Source: Capitulum mitella
Lineage: Eukaryota; Arthropoda; Thecostraca; Pollicipedomorpha; Pollicipedidae
Assembly: GCA_030062745.1 (NCBI GenBank)
Contig: CP099839.1
Location: forward strand, 22,991,324 to 23,055,323
Length of the DNA: 64,000 nt
Direction of reading: 5' to 3'
This document shows positions 1 to 12,400 of this stretch, piece after piece. Each line of letters opens with the position of its first letter. Position 1 is the stretch's first letter. The position numbers were made by a program, and so were the translations under genes. The notes beneath the pieces are model-generated. The model was not told the origin of the DNA and did not search any database. It worked only from the letters and a program-made list of their open reading frames with translations.

Positions 1-880
1 CTGCTTATTCAGCCGAGGAAACTTTCAGGTGACCTGACCTGTGGTGTCTCCCATACTGTGTGATGCGCTGACCAGGGTGGGTCCACACTCACTTCTGGGA
101 CAGCCAGGCCGCCTACGCTTGGTACGAGCTGAAGAACACCACGTCTAGGGTCTGCATCCTGTGGAGTGTGGGTAGCGGAAAACTGACCGTATAGGTGTGG
201 TTAGCTCTTGAGAACTCCCATATTTCCGCGGAGATGAGGGACGAGTGGTTGTCCAGTACTAGGGCGACGTCATGTCCCTCGCGTGCCTCACTGATGCACT
301 GGAAGTGTTTTAGCCAGGCCTGGAACGTGTCACGAATCGTGCACCCGTTGTCTGAGACGGAGAAGATCGCTCCCGGAGCCGCCCCGCGCTAGAGCTGCCG
401 ACTGAGGTGTTTACGCTGGAAGACCATCTGCGGCGGGAGATGCACGCCTGACGCCGACACGCAGTGAATGGTGGTTATGTTCATACCCCTCTCCGCAGAG
501 GCCACCGTCCCAACGCGGCGTGCCCCCTTCGGTGACATGACCCTGGCTGGGCGTGGCACCGTGGTGTTTTTAGTTTCGTCGACGCTGTACGTTCGTCTTG
601 CACCGAATTCGTACTTGTTGCTAAGTTCGTGGAGCAGACTGTAGAACCGCTCCACAATATCCCTTCTGAAGCCAACAAGGCGACTGATGCTGGTGGACTC
701 TGGCGTTCTCATTGTGACGTCAGGGTGACGCTTTCGGTACAGTCGCATCCATTTCGTTCCGGCCATTCTGTCCTTGAACCCGTGATTTACTCTCCTCATG
801 TCAGCAATGTTAAACACTATGACGCGGATCTAGGTCTCGGTAAGTCCGTAGAACCTGGCGCTCATCTCATTGATGTAACT
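1..880 (-). mobile_element. pogo/Tigger-type DNA transposon, degenerate, cut by window edge
   Basis: The minus strand codes for the DDE transposase core of the pogo/Tigger (DDE_1) family. Around 817-389 it reads an AGTKWMRLYRKRHP-type helix region, then a VDETKNTTVP block near 590-553 that holds the first catalytic Asp, then a VGTVASAERGMN and VSASGVHLPP stretch. After a stop near 390 the same protein continues as GAIFSVSDNG, AWLKHF and VLDNHSS (near 262-236), the second catalytic region, followed by FPLPTLHRMQTLDV. At least two further stops follow towards position 1. Homology upstream of 817 (YGLTET) is interrupted by a stop. The element runs off the left edge, so its 3' end and terminal repeats are not seen. 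It is a dead fossil; the family call is based on motif order. Confidence 0.82.
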
Positions 881-2345
881 ATCTACTCCTCACATTCATC
901 GCCGAGAATCCTGAGTGGGCCCCTCTCGTGGTCACGAGGTGAGCACCCTGACTTATTTCTGATACAATTGGGCACACTGTCCCGAAGCGCTGTTCTTGTT
1001 ATTCTGCAAGACAAAGACTGAGATGACTATGGGACTATGTGGCGAAAAGAGAAGGAAATCGGAAGACTGGGTTCAGTGTGAGGGCACGTCGTGGCTGAAA
1101 AGAAGTAAAAATGGAAGAAGTCAAATAAGTGAATTTGCACACTAACGTAACTGGAATTGTTACATGCACTAACCCAAAGTTCAGAAATGCTTTCTTGACA
1201 GACATCACACTCGCCACACTATTCTTGTCTTCAGCCAAATCTCTTGTGGTCCACGGTATTTTAACCACATTTTGGCGTTTAACCAACGCGATCCGTGAGC
1301 CCTAGAACAATATTCACTGTCCAAGAATGAATGACTCAGAGCTGTGACTAGGAGCCAACTTTTACCAACTGCAAACGCCACCCCACTCGGAACATTGCCA
1401 GGATGCATTTATGCATTGCGGGGTGGATTGCCTCACAGACGGTGAGAGGTCTTTGGACCTCGACAGGGCGCTGGGCAGACCCGAAGGAGGGGGCTACATA
1501 GGCGCATGCTTGGTAGGCGATGTGCTCGTCCCTTGTGGTCCGAAAATGTCTCGCTCTGGAGCCACGCGTCTATTCCCAAAATTTGAAGGTTTTTCCCAAA
1601 AGATCCATTGCAGTCCGTGGGTGTCGCCATGCTTCTCGTCCTGGGTTGTGATTCCATAATGAATGGTAAAACGCGTTGTATTAGTTTCCTCAGCCCGCAT
1701 TGGCGCAGGAGGGTGCCCAGACCCGGGAGGGGGTGGGGGGGGGTAGGGGCTACAGCCTTCCCACGAGAGTTCTCATAACGTTTCTGTCTCACTCCCAAGG
1801 GAACCCTCTGCAGCCGAAATGCACCGGTGATTCCGTCCTCAAATACGCCCAAGGCACATATGAAACACTGGAACATCCATCTGCACACCGTTGCCTGGTC
1901 CTGCCCTAAATGCGACACTGGCGTAATTAGGCCCGATGAATAATGACGCCAACGGAATAATGACTCCACCAGAACAAAACCCGCCGCAGACAAAGACTGC
2001 GCGCACGTATCACCTCCATTCTGATCGCAAATAAGGCAGAATTCCACGACGGAGGCATTGCATAGGATCAAATTTGCCCCACGGCATTGAAAGCACAGCT
2101 GTACAAGGGTATCACAAACCAGAAAATTATTTCATACTTGCATTAAAACTTCGCGGACCTACCGCACGTCTGCACCGCTGCCGGGCAGGAAGAAGGGGAG
2201 GTCAAATTCGCAGCGATGTCATCTCTCTGGAAAATATTGTTGATCTGGCAATCAGCTGCCGCAACTAGGAAGCAATGAGGGGTGGCGTAGTGCGGCAGGA
2301 TGGCTCTCATTGGACAGTTTTGTCTACTTACATAAAATGAAAGAT
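881..2345. other. Stretch without recognisable genes
   Basis: No exon, repeat family or RNA gene could be supported here. A 212-codon open frame on the minus strand (2071-1433) has no recognisable motif, ends in proline-rich low complexity opposite a G-run at about 1729-1743, and is judged accidental. The left part may be the decayed 5' portion of the neighbouring pogo-type element. Confidence 0.4.
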
Positions 2346-2399
2346 GTCTCTAAATGCGATTGCTCTGAGTATCCTCTGGAAAGCATTTGGCATGCTTTT

Positions 2400-3700
2400 T
2401 GTTATTATTAGCATGTCTTTATTTTATGGCGTGAATAGGGAAAAAAAATTTTTTGGGTCAACGGGGCTTTCCCTAGGATTTTCCTTACTTTTTTCAAAAG
2501 ATACTTCCGACCAAAATAGAAAATCTGGTTGAGAAAACCCCAGTGGGCATTGAAAAACAAGGTCAACAAATGGGTCATGAAGTTAACCTGGCCAGGCCAC
2601 GGGGTCAAGGCCACCCAGAATCAAATCGTGTTACAGATCTAACGAAAACTCTCTAAAGCCCAAACACAGTGGTCCTTTCAGACTCAGCGTGGCTCATATA
2701 ATTGTTCATCTACTAAGAAAAAAAAATTGGGACAATATAGCGGGCCTTATGATTTCCTTCAGATTTGGTTAAAATATGTAACGACCGAAATAAAAAAGGA
2801 TGAAGAAACCCGGTTGGCACTGATAAAACGGGCCAACAAGAGGTCCTCAAATTGACCTGGCTAGGTGAAAGTTCAAGGTCACCCAGAATCAAATCGCAAC
2901 GCACATGGAACGGAAGCTCTTTAAAACCCACAAACAACAGTGCTTTCAGATTGTTCGTGGCTTTTATAACTACGAACCTCTGCAGAATCAGAAATATTGG
3001 GCCAATGGGGCGCCCCCTACGATTTTTTTTCAAATTCCGTCAAAAGATGCTCACGAAAGAAATCGAAAATCTGGCTAAAGAAACCCTTGTGGGCATTTGT
3101 AAACAAGGTTATAACCTTGTTAAAGTCTGGTATGTTAATTAACAAAGGAGTCTTGGAGTTGACCTAGCTAGGCCAAGGGATCAAGATCATCAAGAATCAA
3201 TTCGTGACGCGTATAAAACGAAAAATCTCCAAAACCCAAATACAGTATTCTTTTAAGATTGAGTGTGGCGCTTCTAGCATTTGACCTGCTGAGAAACGAA
3301 AATTTTGGGTCAATGGGGCGTCCCGTTCGATTTTTTTCAAAATATGTTATCGAAAGAAATGGCAAATCTGGCTGAAGAAACCGCGGTGGGCATTCATAAT
3401 GTTAACAAGAGAGTTCTGGAGTCGTAAAGTTGACCTGGCTAGGTCACGTGGCCAAGTTCACCCAGAATCAAGCCGCGACGCATATGAAAAGAAAACTCCT
3501 TGAAACCCAAACACAGTGGTGTTTTCAGATTGGCAGTGTCACTTTAATTATTTGATTTAGTTTGAAACGTACATTTTAGATCCATAGCGCGGCCCCTTAC
3601 GACTTTCTTCAAAGTTTTGTCAAAAGAGGTTAAGGACAGAAACGGAGAATTTGGATAAAGAAGCCCCGTATGCATTGACAGATAAGGTTAAAAACTGTAC
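2400..3700 (+). repeat. Tandem array, monomer about 270-305 bp, five diverged copies
   Basis: A recurring motif of the type TTTTGGGTCAATGGGGCG is seen near 2450, 2725, 2995, 3300 and 3575. Each copy is followed at similar distances by TTTTTTTCAAA, GAAATCTGGCT..AAGAAACC, GTGGGCATT, TTGACCTGGCTAGGTCA, CACCCAGAATCAA and AAACCCAAACACAGTGGT. Spacings of 276, 270, 306 and 273 bp define the monomer. Copies are clearly diverged (many substitutions and small indels), so this is an old local satellite-like array or a multi-unit transposon body. Short open frames within it follow the repeat and are not genes. Confidence 0.8.
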
Positions 3701-3719
3701 TAGAACTGGTCAGGCCAAC

Positions 3720-4280
3720 TTAAGGCCCCCTTTGTTGATCTTATTTCAATGCCCGCCGGAATTTCGTCAGCAAGATTTTCCATCTCGGTCGCAAGTATCT
3801 TGGAACAAAATTTAAAGAAAATTGCTCCAGCCGCTCCAATGACCCAAAATTTCGCTTTCTCAGTACATCAGAAACTGTAAGAGCCACACTCAGTCAGAGA
3901 GCACCACTGTGTTTGTGTTTTAGAGAGCTTTCGTTTGATATGCAACACGACTTGATTATGGGTCACCTTAATGCGGTGGCGTAGCCTGGTTACCGTAAGT
4001 ACCCCTTTGTTACCCTTGTTTATCAATGCCCACCGGGTTTTCTCCGGCCAGATGTTCTATTTCAGTCGTTAGCGCCTTTTGAAAATCAAAATCGAGTCCA
4101 ATCAAATAAAAAATAAAAAATGAGAATGGCAAAATTTGAAGAAAATCATAGGGGCAGCCCAACTTACCCAAAGTTTTCGTTACTCAATAGGCCAGAAACT
4201 GGACGTGCTTCATTCACTCGGAGAGTACCATTGTGATTTTTTTTTTAATTTTCAGAGCTTTTGTTTAGTATATCTCCATC
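3720..4280 (-). repeat. Two inverted copies of the same monomer
   Basis: Directly after the forward array the same unit appears reverse-complemented, first with CCAATGACCCAAAATTT near 3835 and CACCACTGTGTTTG near 3910, then again with ACTTACCCAAAGTTTTC near 4160. Five forward units and two reverse units therefore meet head to head near 3710. The arrangement suggests an inversion inside the array or a long foldback element. Confidence 0.7.
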
Positions 4281-6690
4281 TGTATTGAGTGTTTTGATGC
4301 CAAAATGTGCCTATTTTTCCCTCTTGGTTGGAAATCATTGTTCATTAACCGTGGATTTCATATTATTGAAATCCTGACTAAAATGACACTACAAACGAGT
4401 TTTTCGCATCAAGAGCTTTCATTTCACGTGCAGGTTAACATAGTTTGGAACAATGGCGCGGCCAGGCCCCCCCCCCCCCCCAGCCCTCGGCCCGTATTTT
4501 TCGTGAAAACCATTGCTCATCGTCTTCCCAGAAGGACGTTTTCGCGTGATTTCATTTCACACTGACCTCCGGGCCCCCCACCCCCGTTAAGAAAGTCCTG
4601 GCTGTTTCCCTGATTTGGAGCGTCCATTTCGTCATCGTCGACGAAGGCCTGAGGCCATGGCTATTTTGGGCTTTTAAGGCGTTATATTAGATGCCCGTCA
4701 GACAAAATACGATTGTGGTAATCAGCGCCGTTCGATCTATCATATCACCAAATTTCATCGAAACATAAATTTGTTTGTTTGTGAGTTAGGACAAACAGCC
4801 TCTTGGGCTCAGGTGTCCATAGTCTTAGGTCAAGTCTTGTGTCTCGTCGGGCGTCAGTCAGTCTCGTGAAACATAAGGGACCGTCAACCCCTCCCGATCT
4901 GTTGAACGCCTGCACCGGTGTGCGCCAATGCAGCCTAGCAGCGTGCACCAGAGTGAGCGCGAAACTGATCGTAAACGACTGGCGCTACGCCCAAGGATAC
5001 ATAAACCGCTACGCCAACGAAATATCGCAACCTGCATTTGCACTCTGCATTTCGCCATGTTGCATGTAAGTTGAATATCCAGGTTGACTATTTTCACGTG
5101 AATAGCTTTGAAACGTCTGTTTTGATACCTCACTTTGGATTGTACAGGTGCAAGTTTTTGCATAGACTCTGTGTGTATAGTATAATAGTTGTACTGTAGG
5201 AGTAATCATGCTATATGCAATTTTCCTGCACTAAAATTTTGATCTTATGCACAAATTTACCTTGCACGTTGCCATAGTAACGGGAATGTGTTACTCTATT
5301 TTAGGCCCAATACCATCATATCTGATATTTTGCCTGAGACATAGTACCTGTAGCTATGCTCCCCACATATGGCCAGAATTGTACATAGATATACATAAAT
5401 TATGCTGCTGCATTCACAACTCGAAGATGATGCCATGCCCAGTTTTGAGAACATTGTTACACTCCGTGTTTTCTAAGATGACAGAAACTTCTAGTTCATT
5501 GGTTAATGCTTCCTATACATACACAACATTTTCATTTTCCGGGGTTTTGCTCATCATTGGGAATAGTGAGCAATTCATATATATGATGAGTTATGATTGG
5601 GCTTTGTTGGCCAGACCAGGTGCAGAACCAAACCCTGTTACATTTGGCAATTCGTAAACAAACTCTCGTGTGTTCTGATTTTTTTTAATTGTCATGAGAG
5701 CCGTGAAGTATATTAATTCATCACAAACAAATATCCTCACCTGGGCTGGCCTTGTTTTACTTAAATATGATAGATGCAGACTTGATATGCATCCTCAACA
5801 TGTTTGGGACACGATCTAGCCCAAACATACTCCTTTTCAATGAGAAGCAGAGCTCTTGCTTTTGCAAGAAGGCAGAAGAAAAATCCTTCATTTTTAATTT
5901 TGTATAGAATGTCCATACTCTTTTTATACACCACCTAGATAAATCATGCTGTCATTTGCATCTAACCTCTTTGAAATCATGTAAATAGCCGGGTTCTTAC
6001 AGTTTGCCGCGAAAATGCTGGTGGGTGATTTGGTCTTAGATGACCTCTGATGACTGCAATATTGACCTGACTGACTAGATCTCAGTGTTTTCTTTAAGTT
6101 TTATGAAGTCTTTTCGAGCAATGTTTTTACTTTCTCTCTACAACTCATAGTTCTTGAGATTTTGGGGGGCTTCCCATGAACCCCCAGCTTGGGGTAGGTG
6201 GATCTGAGGGCCGACCCAGGAAAGGTCAAACTAGGTTCATAATAAGCAGTATCATACCTAGGATTTTGGTAATAAGGATCAAAGGCAAAATAAAAAAGCT
6301 TTGTGCTACTCTTACCGTTCCTTTGCGAATATGGGAAGAGTGAACCTATCAAACAGTATACCTGGAAATTTTGAAAACAAAAGTACATTACTGTTTAATG
6401 TTAATACATTTTTTACACGAATCGTTCGTGATAATAACCAGCTTTTGGAGACCTTTGACCACAGAAGAGTCAAATGACTCTTCTGATCACCCTCCCGCTA
6501 GTCATGCTACTGGAATTACTTAAAAAGTGTGTTAAAAATGCCATTGTGTTTTTCCCGACGAAAGTTTGGTCGTGTGTTTTCACGATTTAATTCTTGCTAT
6601 TTCTTCTGGAGGAAATACCTCGTTATAGTGGGTGATCAGCCTGTTATAAGAATGAACACCAGACCATACAGCGAGTTGTTTTGTTTTTCA
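4281..6690. other. Stretch without recognisable genes; diverged repeat remains
   Basis: A C-run lies at about 4467-4481. The sequence at 6160-6245 (a G-rich run, then GTAGGTGGATC and GGGCCGACCCAGG) matches the end of a TTAA element seen better at 9277-9357, so a decayed copy ends here. Nothing else is supported. Open frames at 4803-5163 on both strands have no recognisable product. Confidence 0.4.
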
Positions 6691-6699
6691 GTCACTGGC

Positions 6700-6847
6700 A
6701 TGGCAAGAGTTTGCACCGGTCTCCTTGGGCGTTTGTCCTACGCAGCATTGCCGGCCGCCGCCAGTGTGTGCTTCATTCTTATCTCGTTTTATATCAAGCA
6801 TGGGTATACAACGTATACAACGTACGTCAAGCAAGTTGATTTACAAC
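6700..6847 (+). CDS. Candidate exon 1: type II membrane anchor of the VWC-GT31 gene
   Basis: An AG acceptor (6690-6691) is followed after eight bases by an ATG. The frame opens MARVCTGLLGRLSY and then has a hydrophobic helix (about ALPAAASVCFILISFYI) before polar sequence. That is the layout expected for the short cytosolic tail, signal anchor and stem start of a Golgi type II glycosyltransferase. A GTAAAT donor after 6847 leaves the codon in phase 1, which fits the phase-1 start of the VWC exon 445 bases downstream. A better-looking GTAAGA donor exists after 6893 but gives phase 2, and would fit only with another exon in between. The donor lies inside a perfect 10-bp-arm inverted repeat (6835-6857). 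Seen: the ORF, the helix and the splice-like sites. Inferred: that this is the true first coding exon. A longer open frame begins at 6529 but reads through the acceptor. Confidence 0.45.
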
Positions 6848-7291
6848 GTAAATCAACGTCTCTTTCCTTTAAAAACGTTACTGCAAGAGCTCGGTAAGAT
6901 CTATTAATCGTGCAGTCGGTAGTTAGGTCGTGTGCTTTGCTATTCGCAATTTAGCAAATCATGACACGTTATTTTTAATGTTCCGTTATTTAATCTTCGT
7001 CCAATGCGAGTAACTTTATTGACTACTGTGACGATCAAATACTAACGTGACGAGTACCAGAACCATGCACATGTTCTCAGGGCGTCTTTTGACTAAACGT
7101 TACAGAAAACATTCGCTGCATGACTTCATTGTAGGAAAGAGAAGTCACAAAGACCCTAGTAAAGGTGGACATCAGTAGCGATTTCACGCAGGCTAGCAGT
7201 CGCTTTGTATCGGCGACAATACTATTTGTCCCATTTCCGGTAGCCACTACCGTTTTTCATTGTCCTCTTACAGCAGCTTTGTCCGTTTCAG

Positions 7292-7425
7292 CCAGTACTA
7301 GCATCACCGACTGCATGGTGAGGGGTCGCCGCGTGCCGCTGGGAGAGACGGCTGCCTGGGGACATAACCAGGACGACACCAGGCGTGTTCACTCCTGCCT
7401 CAGCTGCGAGTGCACCGTGTCCTCG
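7292..7425 (+). CDS. VWC domain exon, N-terminal half (cysteines 1-4)
   Basis: The acceptor is TTTCAG (7286-7291) and the donor is TCG|GTACGG after 7425. The 134-base exon enters in phase 1 and leaves in phase 0. It encodes a TDC, a GRRVPLGE stretch, a W, a loop with QDDTRR, and HSCLSCEC. This is the C...G....GE..W....C..C.C pattern of the first half of a von Willebrand factor type C module. The second half is on the exon at 13326, whose start phase matches exactly. VWC modules are secreted or lumenal disulfide-bonded domains that usually bind proteins. Here the module would form the stem between a membrane anchor and a GT31 catalytic domain. The exon is GC-rich compared with its flanks. A decayed copy is seen on the minus strand near 37.85 kb. 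Confidence 0.82.
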
Positions 7426-7844
7426 GTACGGTCAAAACGCACAAGCCAGCGGCCTTAGTCCCGAATAGATTCATTGGCCTACGGCGGACGGCGGAACACG
7501 TTTTTGTTAGTTCTTTTATTTCATTTCTTCATTAGTTCCTCTGACCTTTGATGGGTAAACAGGAGGACCCTTCCATGGCTTGCGATCCAATTACGTTAAA
7601 TACCAAATTTAAACATTCGATCTAAACCCAATCACGTTGGAACACAGCACTCCCCATTATTCTTTTTTTTGGGGGGGGGGGCAATCTACCATTAGTGTCA
7701 GTATATTAAGCTCAGGATCTTGATAAGTGCAGCGAAGCTAGTGACTTCCATCAATGTCCTGGGTCACTTATATCAAAGGCTCAACTTTCGCCAAGTTGGA
7801 CGGAAGTTCCTGAGGACCCCCTTCGGTTTTCTGATGCTAGCTAA

Positions 7845-8320
7845 AAGAGGGAAAGGCGCAGAGGTACGAAACTTTTGGGTACCTTTTCATACGTCATAAT
7901 TACACTTTGTGTCAGTTTGCAACAGGGGGTCGCCTTACTGATGGGGCCAGATCAAGTAAGATCGTGTTCCAAAAAATGAAACTGGTGTAACATTTTGTGA
8001 AATGGAACGATTGAAATGAAGCTTGGCATATTGATATGACAGAACCAATGCAACAATTCTGCGATCTCGAGTTTTTCGGAAATATTCAGGTCGTTGGCAT
8101 TAGGTCAGCTGAACTTTGGCTTCTTTACCTTTGCTGTTGCAATTGTGGAACTGATTCGGCGGCTTTAAAGCTTAGATACACGAGTACACCCCCTGCCTCT
8201 CACGTCATTATCTGTCTATCATTCTCACTATCACTTTCACGTCATTTGCGAACATAATTAAACACCTGACCTTTGATCTGAGGTTCGGTTACGTTTCATA
8301 CCAAATTTTCAGGCTCGCAA
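7845..8320 (+). mobile_element. Diverged copy of TTAA family A
   Basis: Landmarks of family A recur in order. TACGAAACTTTTGGGTACCTTTT is near 7866 and an ACTTTGTGTCAG stretch is near 7905. TGCAACAATTCTG followed by TTTTTCGGAAAT and a GGTCGTTGGCATTAGGTCA stretch is at 8048-8107. These match 17815-18062 in the intact copy. The ends are not cleanly defined; a GGGTTAA end at 9351-9357 may belong to a related element. Confidence 0.6.
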
Positions 8321-9269
8321 CGGAGTACAGTTCTTTGGTTTACTGTCCTGGAATGCTCTATATGTGTTTGGGAAGCACTAATATGTTTAGAGCTTATTTG
8401 CCAAGGGTGACACAATCCCGTTTGATCCAAGCTGACCTGATTTAGCCTTTTAAAAGATTATATTTGTTTCAAAGCGAGCACACTTTGTATGGCCCGAAAT
8501 GATAGAAGTATATCCATGCCTTCCTTCTGTGCAGTTTGTACTGCCCTAATATCCTTATTTTCGGTCGCGGAAATAGCGACCCTTGACGTCAAGAAAATAA
8601 CCTACCCCTAAATGTTACGCTTTTGCGTCGCGGCGGTACCCGCCACCAGGTATCTGAGTGACGCACGTGAAACATGATTTGGATCACGGGTTTCGTGATG
8701 TGAAAGGGACATTACATGATTCTATGTTATCAAATGTTTTGCTGTACCGTGTTTGATCAATGATAATGCGATAGATCATACGACAGGCACCAGAAACGCC
8801 AGACGTATAGGAATCAATAGGGTGACCTACGTTGACTTTGTTTGACTTTTATATGTTAACTGTCGACTTCACATGCGGGCCAGACACATCTGCAACGTAT
8901 TCCAGCCAAGACTCATGCTTATCATTCAGAAAAACGAGATTTCTGCTATTACAAAAAAATACGGTTATTCGCCTCATTTTCCGCTTTCCTTGAAATGATC
9001 AAATTTCGGCCCCAAATGCCCTTTTTCCACCTCACATAGGTAAATCAGGCCTTCTTTTTACTGTTTAACTACTTTTAAGCCACGCAGAAGCCTTGTTTAT
9101 AAATGTTTTCCGCCAGAAATGCCAACCAAGTAATTTGACATAAGATAGCTCTGGTGATCGTAACATTGACATTTGGATTATTTGGAGAAGTCCGGTACAT
9201 TCTTTTGGTTTCAAAAAGGGCTTTCCGATGGTGATTTTACTTTTTCTGTGGGACTTACTGTTTTCAAAG

Positions 9270-9357
9270 CGACATGAAATGTGGGGGAGGGGGGATTTCC
9301 ATAAACCGCCGGTCCAGCGTAGGTGGATCGGGAGGCCGGGCCAGCGAGGGTTAAGTA
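9270..9357 (+). mobile_element. Right end of another TTAA-type element
   Basis: A G-rich block followed by GTAGGTGGATC, GGGAGGCCGGGCC and a terminal GAGGGTTAA resembles the GC-rich subterminal and GGGTTAA ends of the TTAA elements elsewhere in the window. The same block, decayed, is seen at 6160-6245. The left end was not located. Confidence 0.45.
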
Positions 9358-10891
9358 GTCTATAAGAAGAAAACTAAAAGATTCCTTTGCCTTTCAGATG
9401 TGACGATGAAGATGAGTGCCATACTTTCCATGAAATTGTGATAGAGGGAGATGCAATGTTCATTGACAAGACGTCATGTCTTGCAGATGTTGTTAGCCAT
9501 TCGGGGTTAAATAGACGGAATGTTATCCGCGCCGTTTTTGTCCGGGTTTGGGCAAAACAACGAACTATTGCATGACTGCAAGGACTGTTTTTGGTTTTAT
9601 TCATAACAAGTTGCCAACACTTCGGAACGTTTGTTTATTGGTAGTGGTTCACACCGTGTTTCATAGCGGTGGTTAACATGCGTTCAAGTCTAGTCTTTCG
9701 TGTGGTGCGAACATATAACAGCTATGAATGGTTGTTGTACAGCAAATTACTCTTCGTGAATAACATGATGTGGATCACTCCGACCTTTGTCAGCTGGAGG
9801 ATGGGCGGTTCAGTACGGTTGATCCTAAGGTTGAGTACTTGGATTTACTCCCTGGTGCATTGCGATTGTACGGACTAATGTTTGGTTGTGTGTCAGTCAG
9901 TTTGTTTTTAGCCAGGGTTGATATTTCAGGGGGCAAAATTTGTTCTGCCACTTGCCGGTTAAGAGGGTTTAATACCGGCATGAAATGGCAGAAAAGGCCG
10001 AAATTATTTTGTACCCATTAAATGTTTCCCGTATATTGAAAGTATCCTAAACCTCCAAAATGCCCCAATATTAGCTAAAAGTTAAATATATGGAACATGC
10101 AAATGAAAAACTGACCGCCCTTAACAGAAATGGATGTATTGCAGACAAAATACTCTGCAAATTGTCCCCAACCTGCCAGTGAAAGTGTTATGCATAGGAA
10201 CAGGGAGGGGCAGTGCACAGCTATGAAATAATGCACAGCTAGCATGCAGCTTAAATTATGTGAGCACATAGCCTTAAGAACATGTAACATGGAAGTTATC
10301 AAGTATCAGCCTTGAGGAAGAATATCAGTAATGTTGTGATCCCTCAAAGCAGTTAGGATTTTGAACAAAAAATTCTATAAATATTGACGGACTCAATACC
10401 TACCTCGTCTTATATCATATCTTTATGTTTCGTCTACATTCATCTTGCAGGTGCCCGTGTGCCGTAGTCATTGTACCATTTCACGAGGCCAATCTTGCAT
10501 ATTCCTGCATAATGATTACAATGTATGCAATTTTGTATGCCATGTGCTATGTTGTATATGTTAAACACTATGTTGTGTGCTGTATACTACATACATTCTT
10601 CTGGTTATTCTCATGTCCAAAGCTAGGACGGCTCCCATTTTATTACAGCTACCTAGCTAATTTATACTACGTATCTAAGACATCTTGTGGAAGTGTTCTG
10701 AGCATGGTCTCTGCTGCTTTCCTGAATGACTAGGAAAGTGGCCAGCCATGTCACTATGCCTGTCAAGATTGCACTCATGAATATGTTTTGGAATAATTTA
10801 TATTTTGAGGTAATCTGTTAGTAATCGGTAGTGGTGTAGTGTCTGAATGATAATTAATACCTTGTTAATGAAATTTAAACAGTCTACTATA

Positions 10892-12400
10892 CGAGGTGCG
10901 ATCAAATAGTTCCGAGACAACGCCTATAAAAAGCATAAGACGTACTTGGTTTAAATTTGGGCGTCATCCCCTTCGAATTAGTCACCCTGCGTAACGATGA
11001 ACCTCTCCATCGCCTCTATCGCGCCTGGAACGCTCCCTGGAAGTCCAATTCTTTAGGCGTGTCAAGCACCATCAGCGATTCGCGCTGGATCATCTCCACA
11101 GTGCCAAAAGGGCGACCCTTCAGCTTGAGCTTCATCTTTGGGAAGAGGAAGAAATAGCAAGGGGCCAAATTCAGCGAGTAGGGCGGTTGGGGAGCGCCGA
11201 TGATGCTGCGGCCCAAAAACTCAAGCACTTTCAACGTATTGTGAGTGGGCGCGTTATGTTGCAGCACCCAGTTGCCGTCGCGCCAGTGTCCGGATCGTTT
11301 GCGCTGATCGTCCTCCTTTAGATGCCTCAGGATGATGCAGCAGAACCTAACACTGACAGTCTCCAACTGTTGAGGACGAAACCGCGATGCGTAACCCCCA
11401 AATGTCGGAATAAAATGACAAGCATGCTCTTCGTCGTGTTCGTGACCTGCCTCACCTCATTCGGTCCTGGGGATCGTGGCTTTTCACTGCGGAGACTGCT
11501 GTTTGGTCTCTAGGTCGTTGCCGTAGACCCAAGGTTTGACACCGGTGATCATCCTCGACATGAAGGTTGGGTCAACCCGAGCCTGTTGTATGAGATCCTT
11601 GCAGGCTTCGACACGGTGCCTCTTCTGCTCGAGGTTCAGGAGCCTCGACACGAACTTGGCAGCGACGCATTGAAAGTAGACGAAAACATTGTGGCCATGT
11701 TTGCTATTTTGGGCTCAAAATGACGCACAGAGACAAAAGAGATACGTTTCAGTATTAGAAATAGTTATATTTGGACGCCATTTTGACAGCGATTTGCATT
11801 TTTACGTTGTAGGATTCACCCATAATGCATCCGTCTCCCCAGGATTTTCACATATTTTGGCGATTGTTACATCTTCGTGCCTAACCAAAAATAGATTTCT
11901 TAAGACTGTGGCCGTTGACAACGTTTATTTTTGCCATGGCCAATGAAATATCGACATTTTTGATCTTTTGCTACATCTTAACACCTAGTGCAAAATAACT
12001 TTGGCCACACTAGACGTGAGGATTGCTTGAAATGGTACAAATGACATGGCGGCGATGTCACCCGCTCCTTTGATGGTGATCTGACGATTCCGACGCAAAA
12101 TTCGTCCAATTTCTTCGACCTTTTCCGGGAATGTGCTCGTTGAGGGTCGTCCTGACCTCTCGTCATCCTCCAGCGACGTTCTACCCCTCTTGAAACGCGA
12201 GTACCACTCGAAACACCTCGCTCGGTTCATAAATTTATTGCCGTAGGCCTGCTTCAACATTTCAAGGGTCTCGGTTGTCCGTTTCCCGAGTTTGACGCAG
12301 AATTTGATGTTTGCTGTAAGCTCAAGTTTTAAGTCCATTCGGAAATCGCAAATGGGCCGTTTAACTTGGTCACAAAAACGCGTTTAAGACAGGTCCCAAT
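10892..12400 (-). mobile_element. mariner transposon, broken and carrying a nested MITE
   Basis: On the minus strand the N-terminal half (12338 to about 12004) encodes MDLKLE, KFCVKLGKRTTET, an AYGNKF..RARCFEWYSRFKRGR helix-turn-helix region and DDERSGRPSTS, all typical of mariner. The second half (about 11686-11016) gives AAKFVSRLL, EQKRH, KPWVYG, then LQHNAPTHN with the middle catalytic motif, PPYSLNLAPCYFFLFPK and the usual mariner C-terminus. Stops and frame changes interrupt the region between 11370 and 11510. A terminal repeat CGAGGTGCGATCAAATAGTT begins at 10892 just after a TA target base pair. The matching right-end repeat was not found, so the 5' limit is approximate. A MITE splits the coding region at about 11686-12003. 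Confidence 0.9.
11686..12003. mobile_element. MITE inserted in the mariner coding region
   Basis: Mariner coding similarity stops after a QAILTS-like peptide and resumes at AAKFVSRLL, with about 318 bp of foreign AT-rich sequence between. The insert has imperfect terminal inverted repeats (TTGTGGCCATGTTTGCTATTTT on the left, and on the right the complement of AGTGTGGCCAAAGTTATTTT). TAGACG occurs next to both ends (11677-11682 and 12011-12016 region) and may be the target duplication. The family is not identified. Confidence 0.6.

Noticed and set aside
1433-2071. 212-codon open frame on the minus strand
   Set aside because: No recognisable motif, no splice context, and it crosses a G-run; likely accidental.
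9398-9575. Possible exon after a good TTTGCCTTTCAG acceptor (RCDDEDEC and following)
   Set aside because: It lies between two VWC exons whose phases already join perfectly, has no convincing donor, and shows no family motif.
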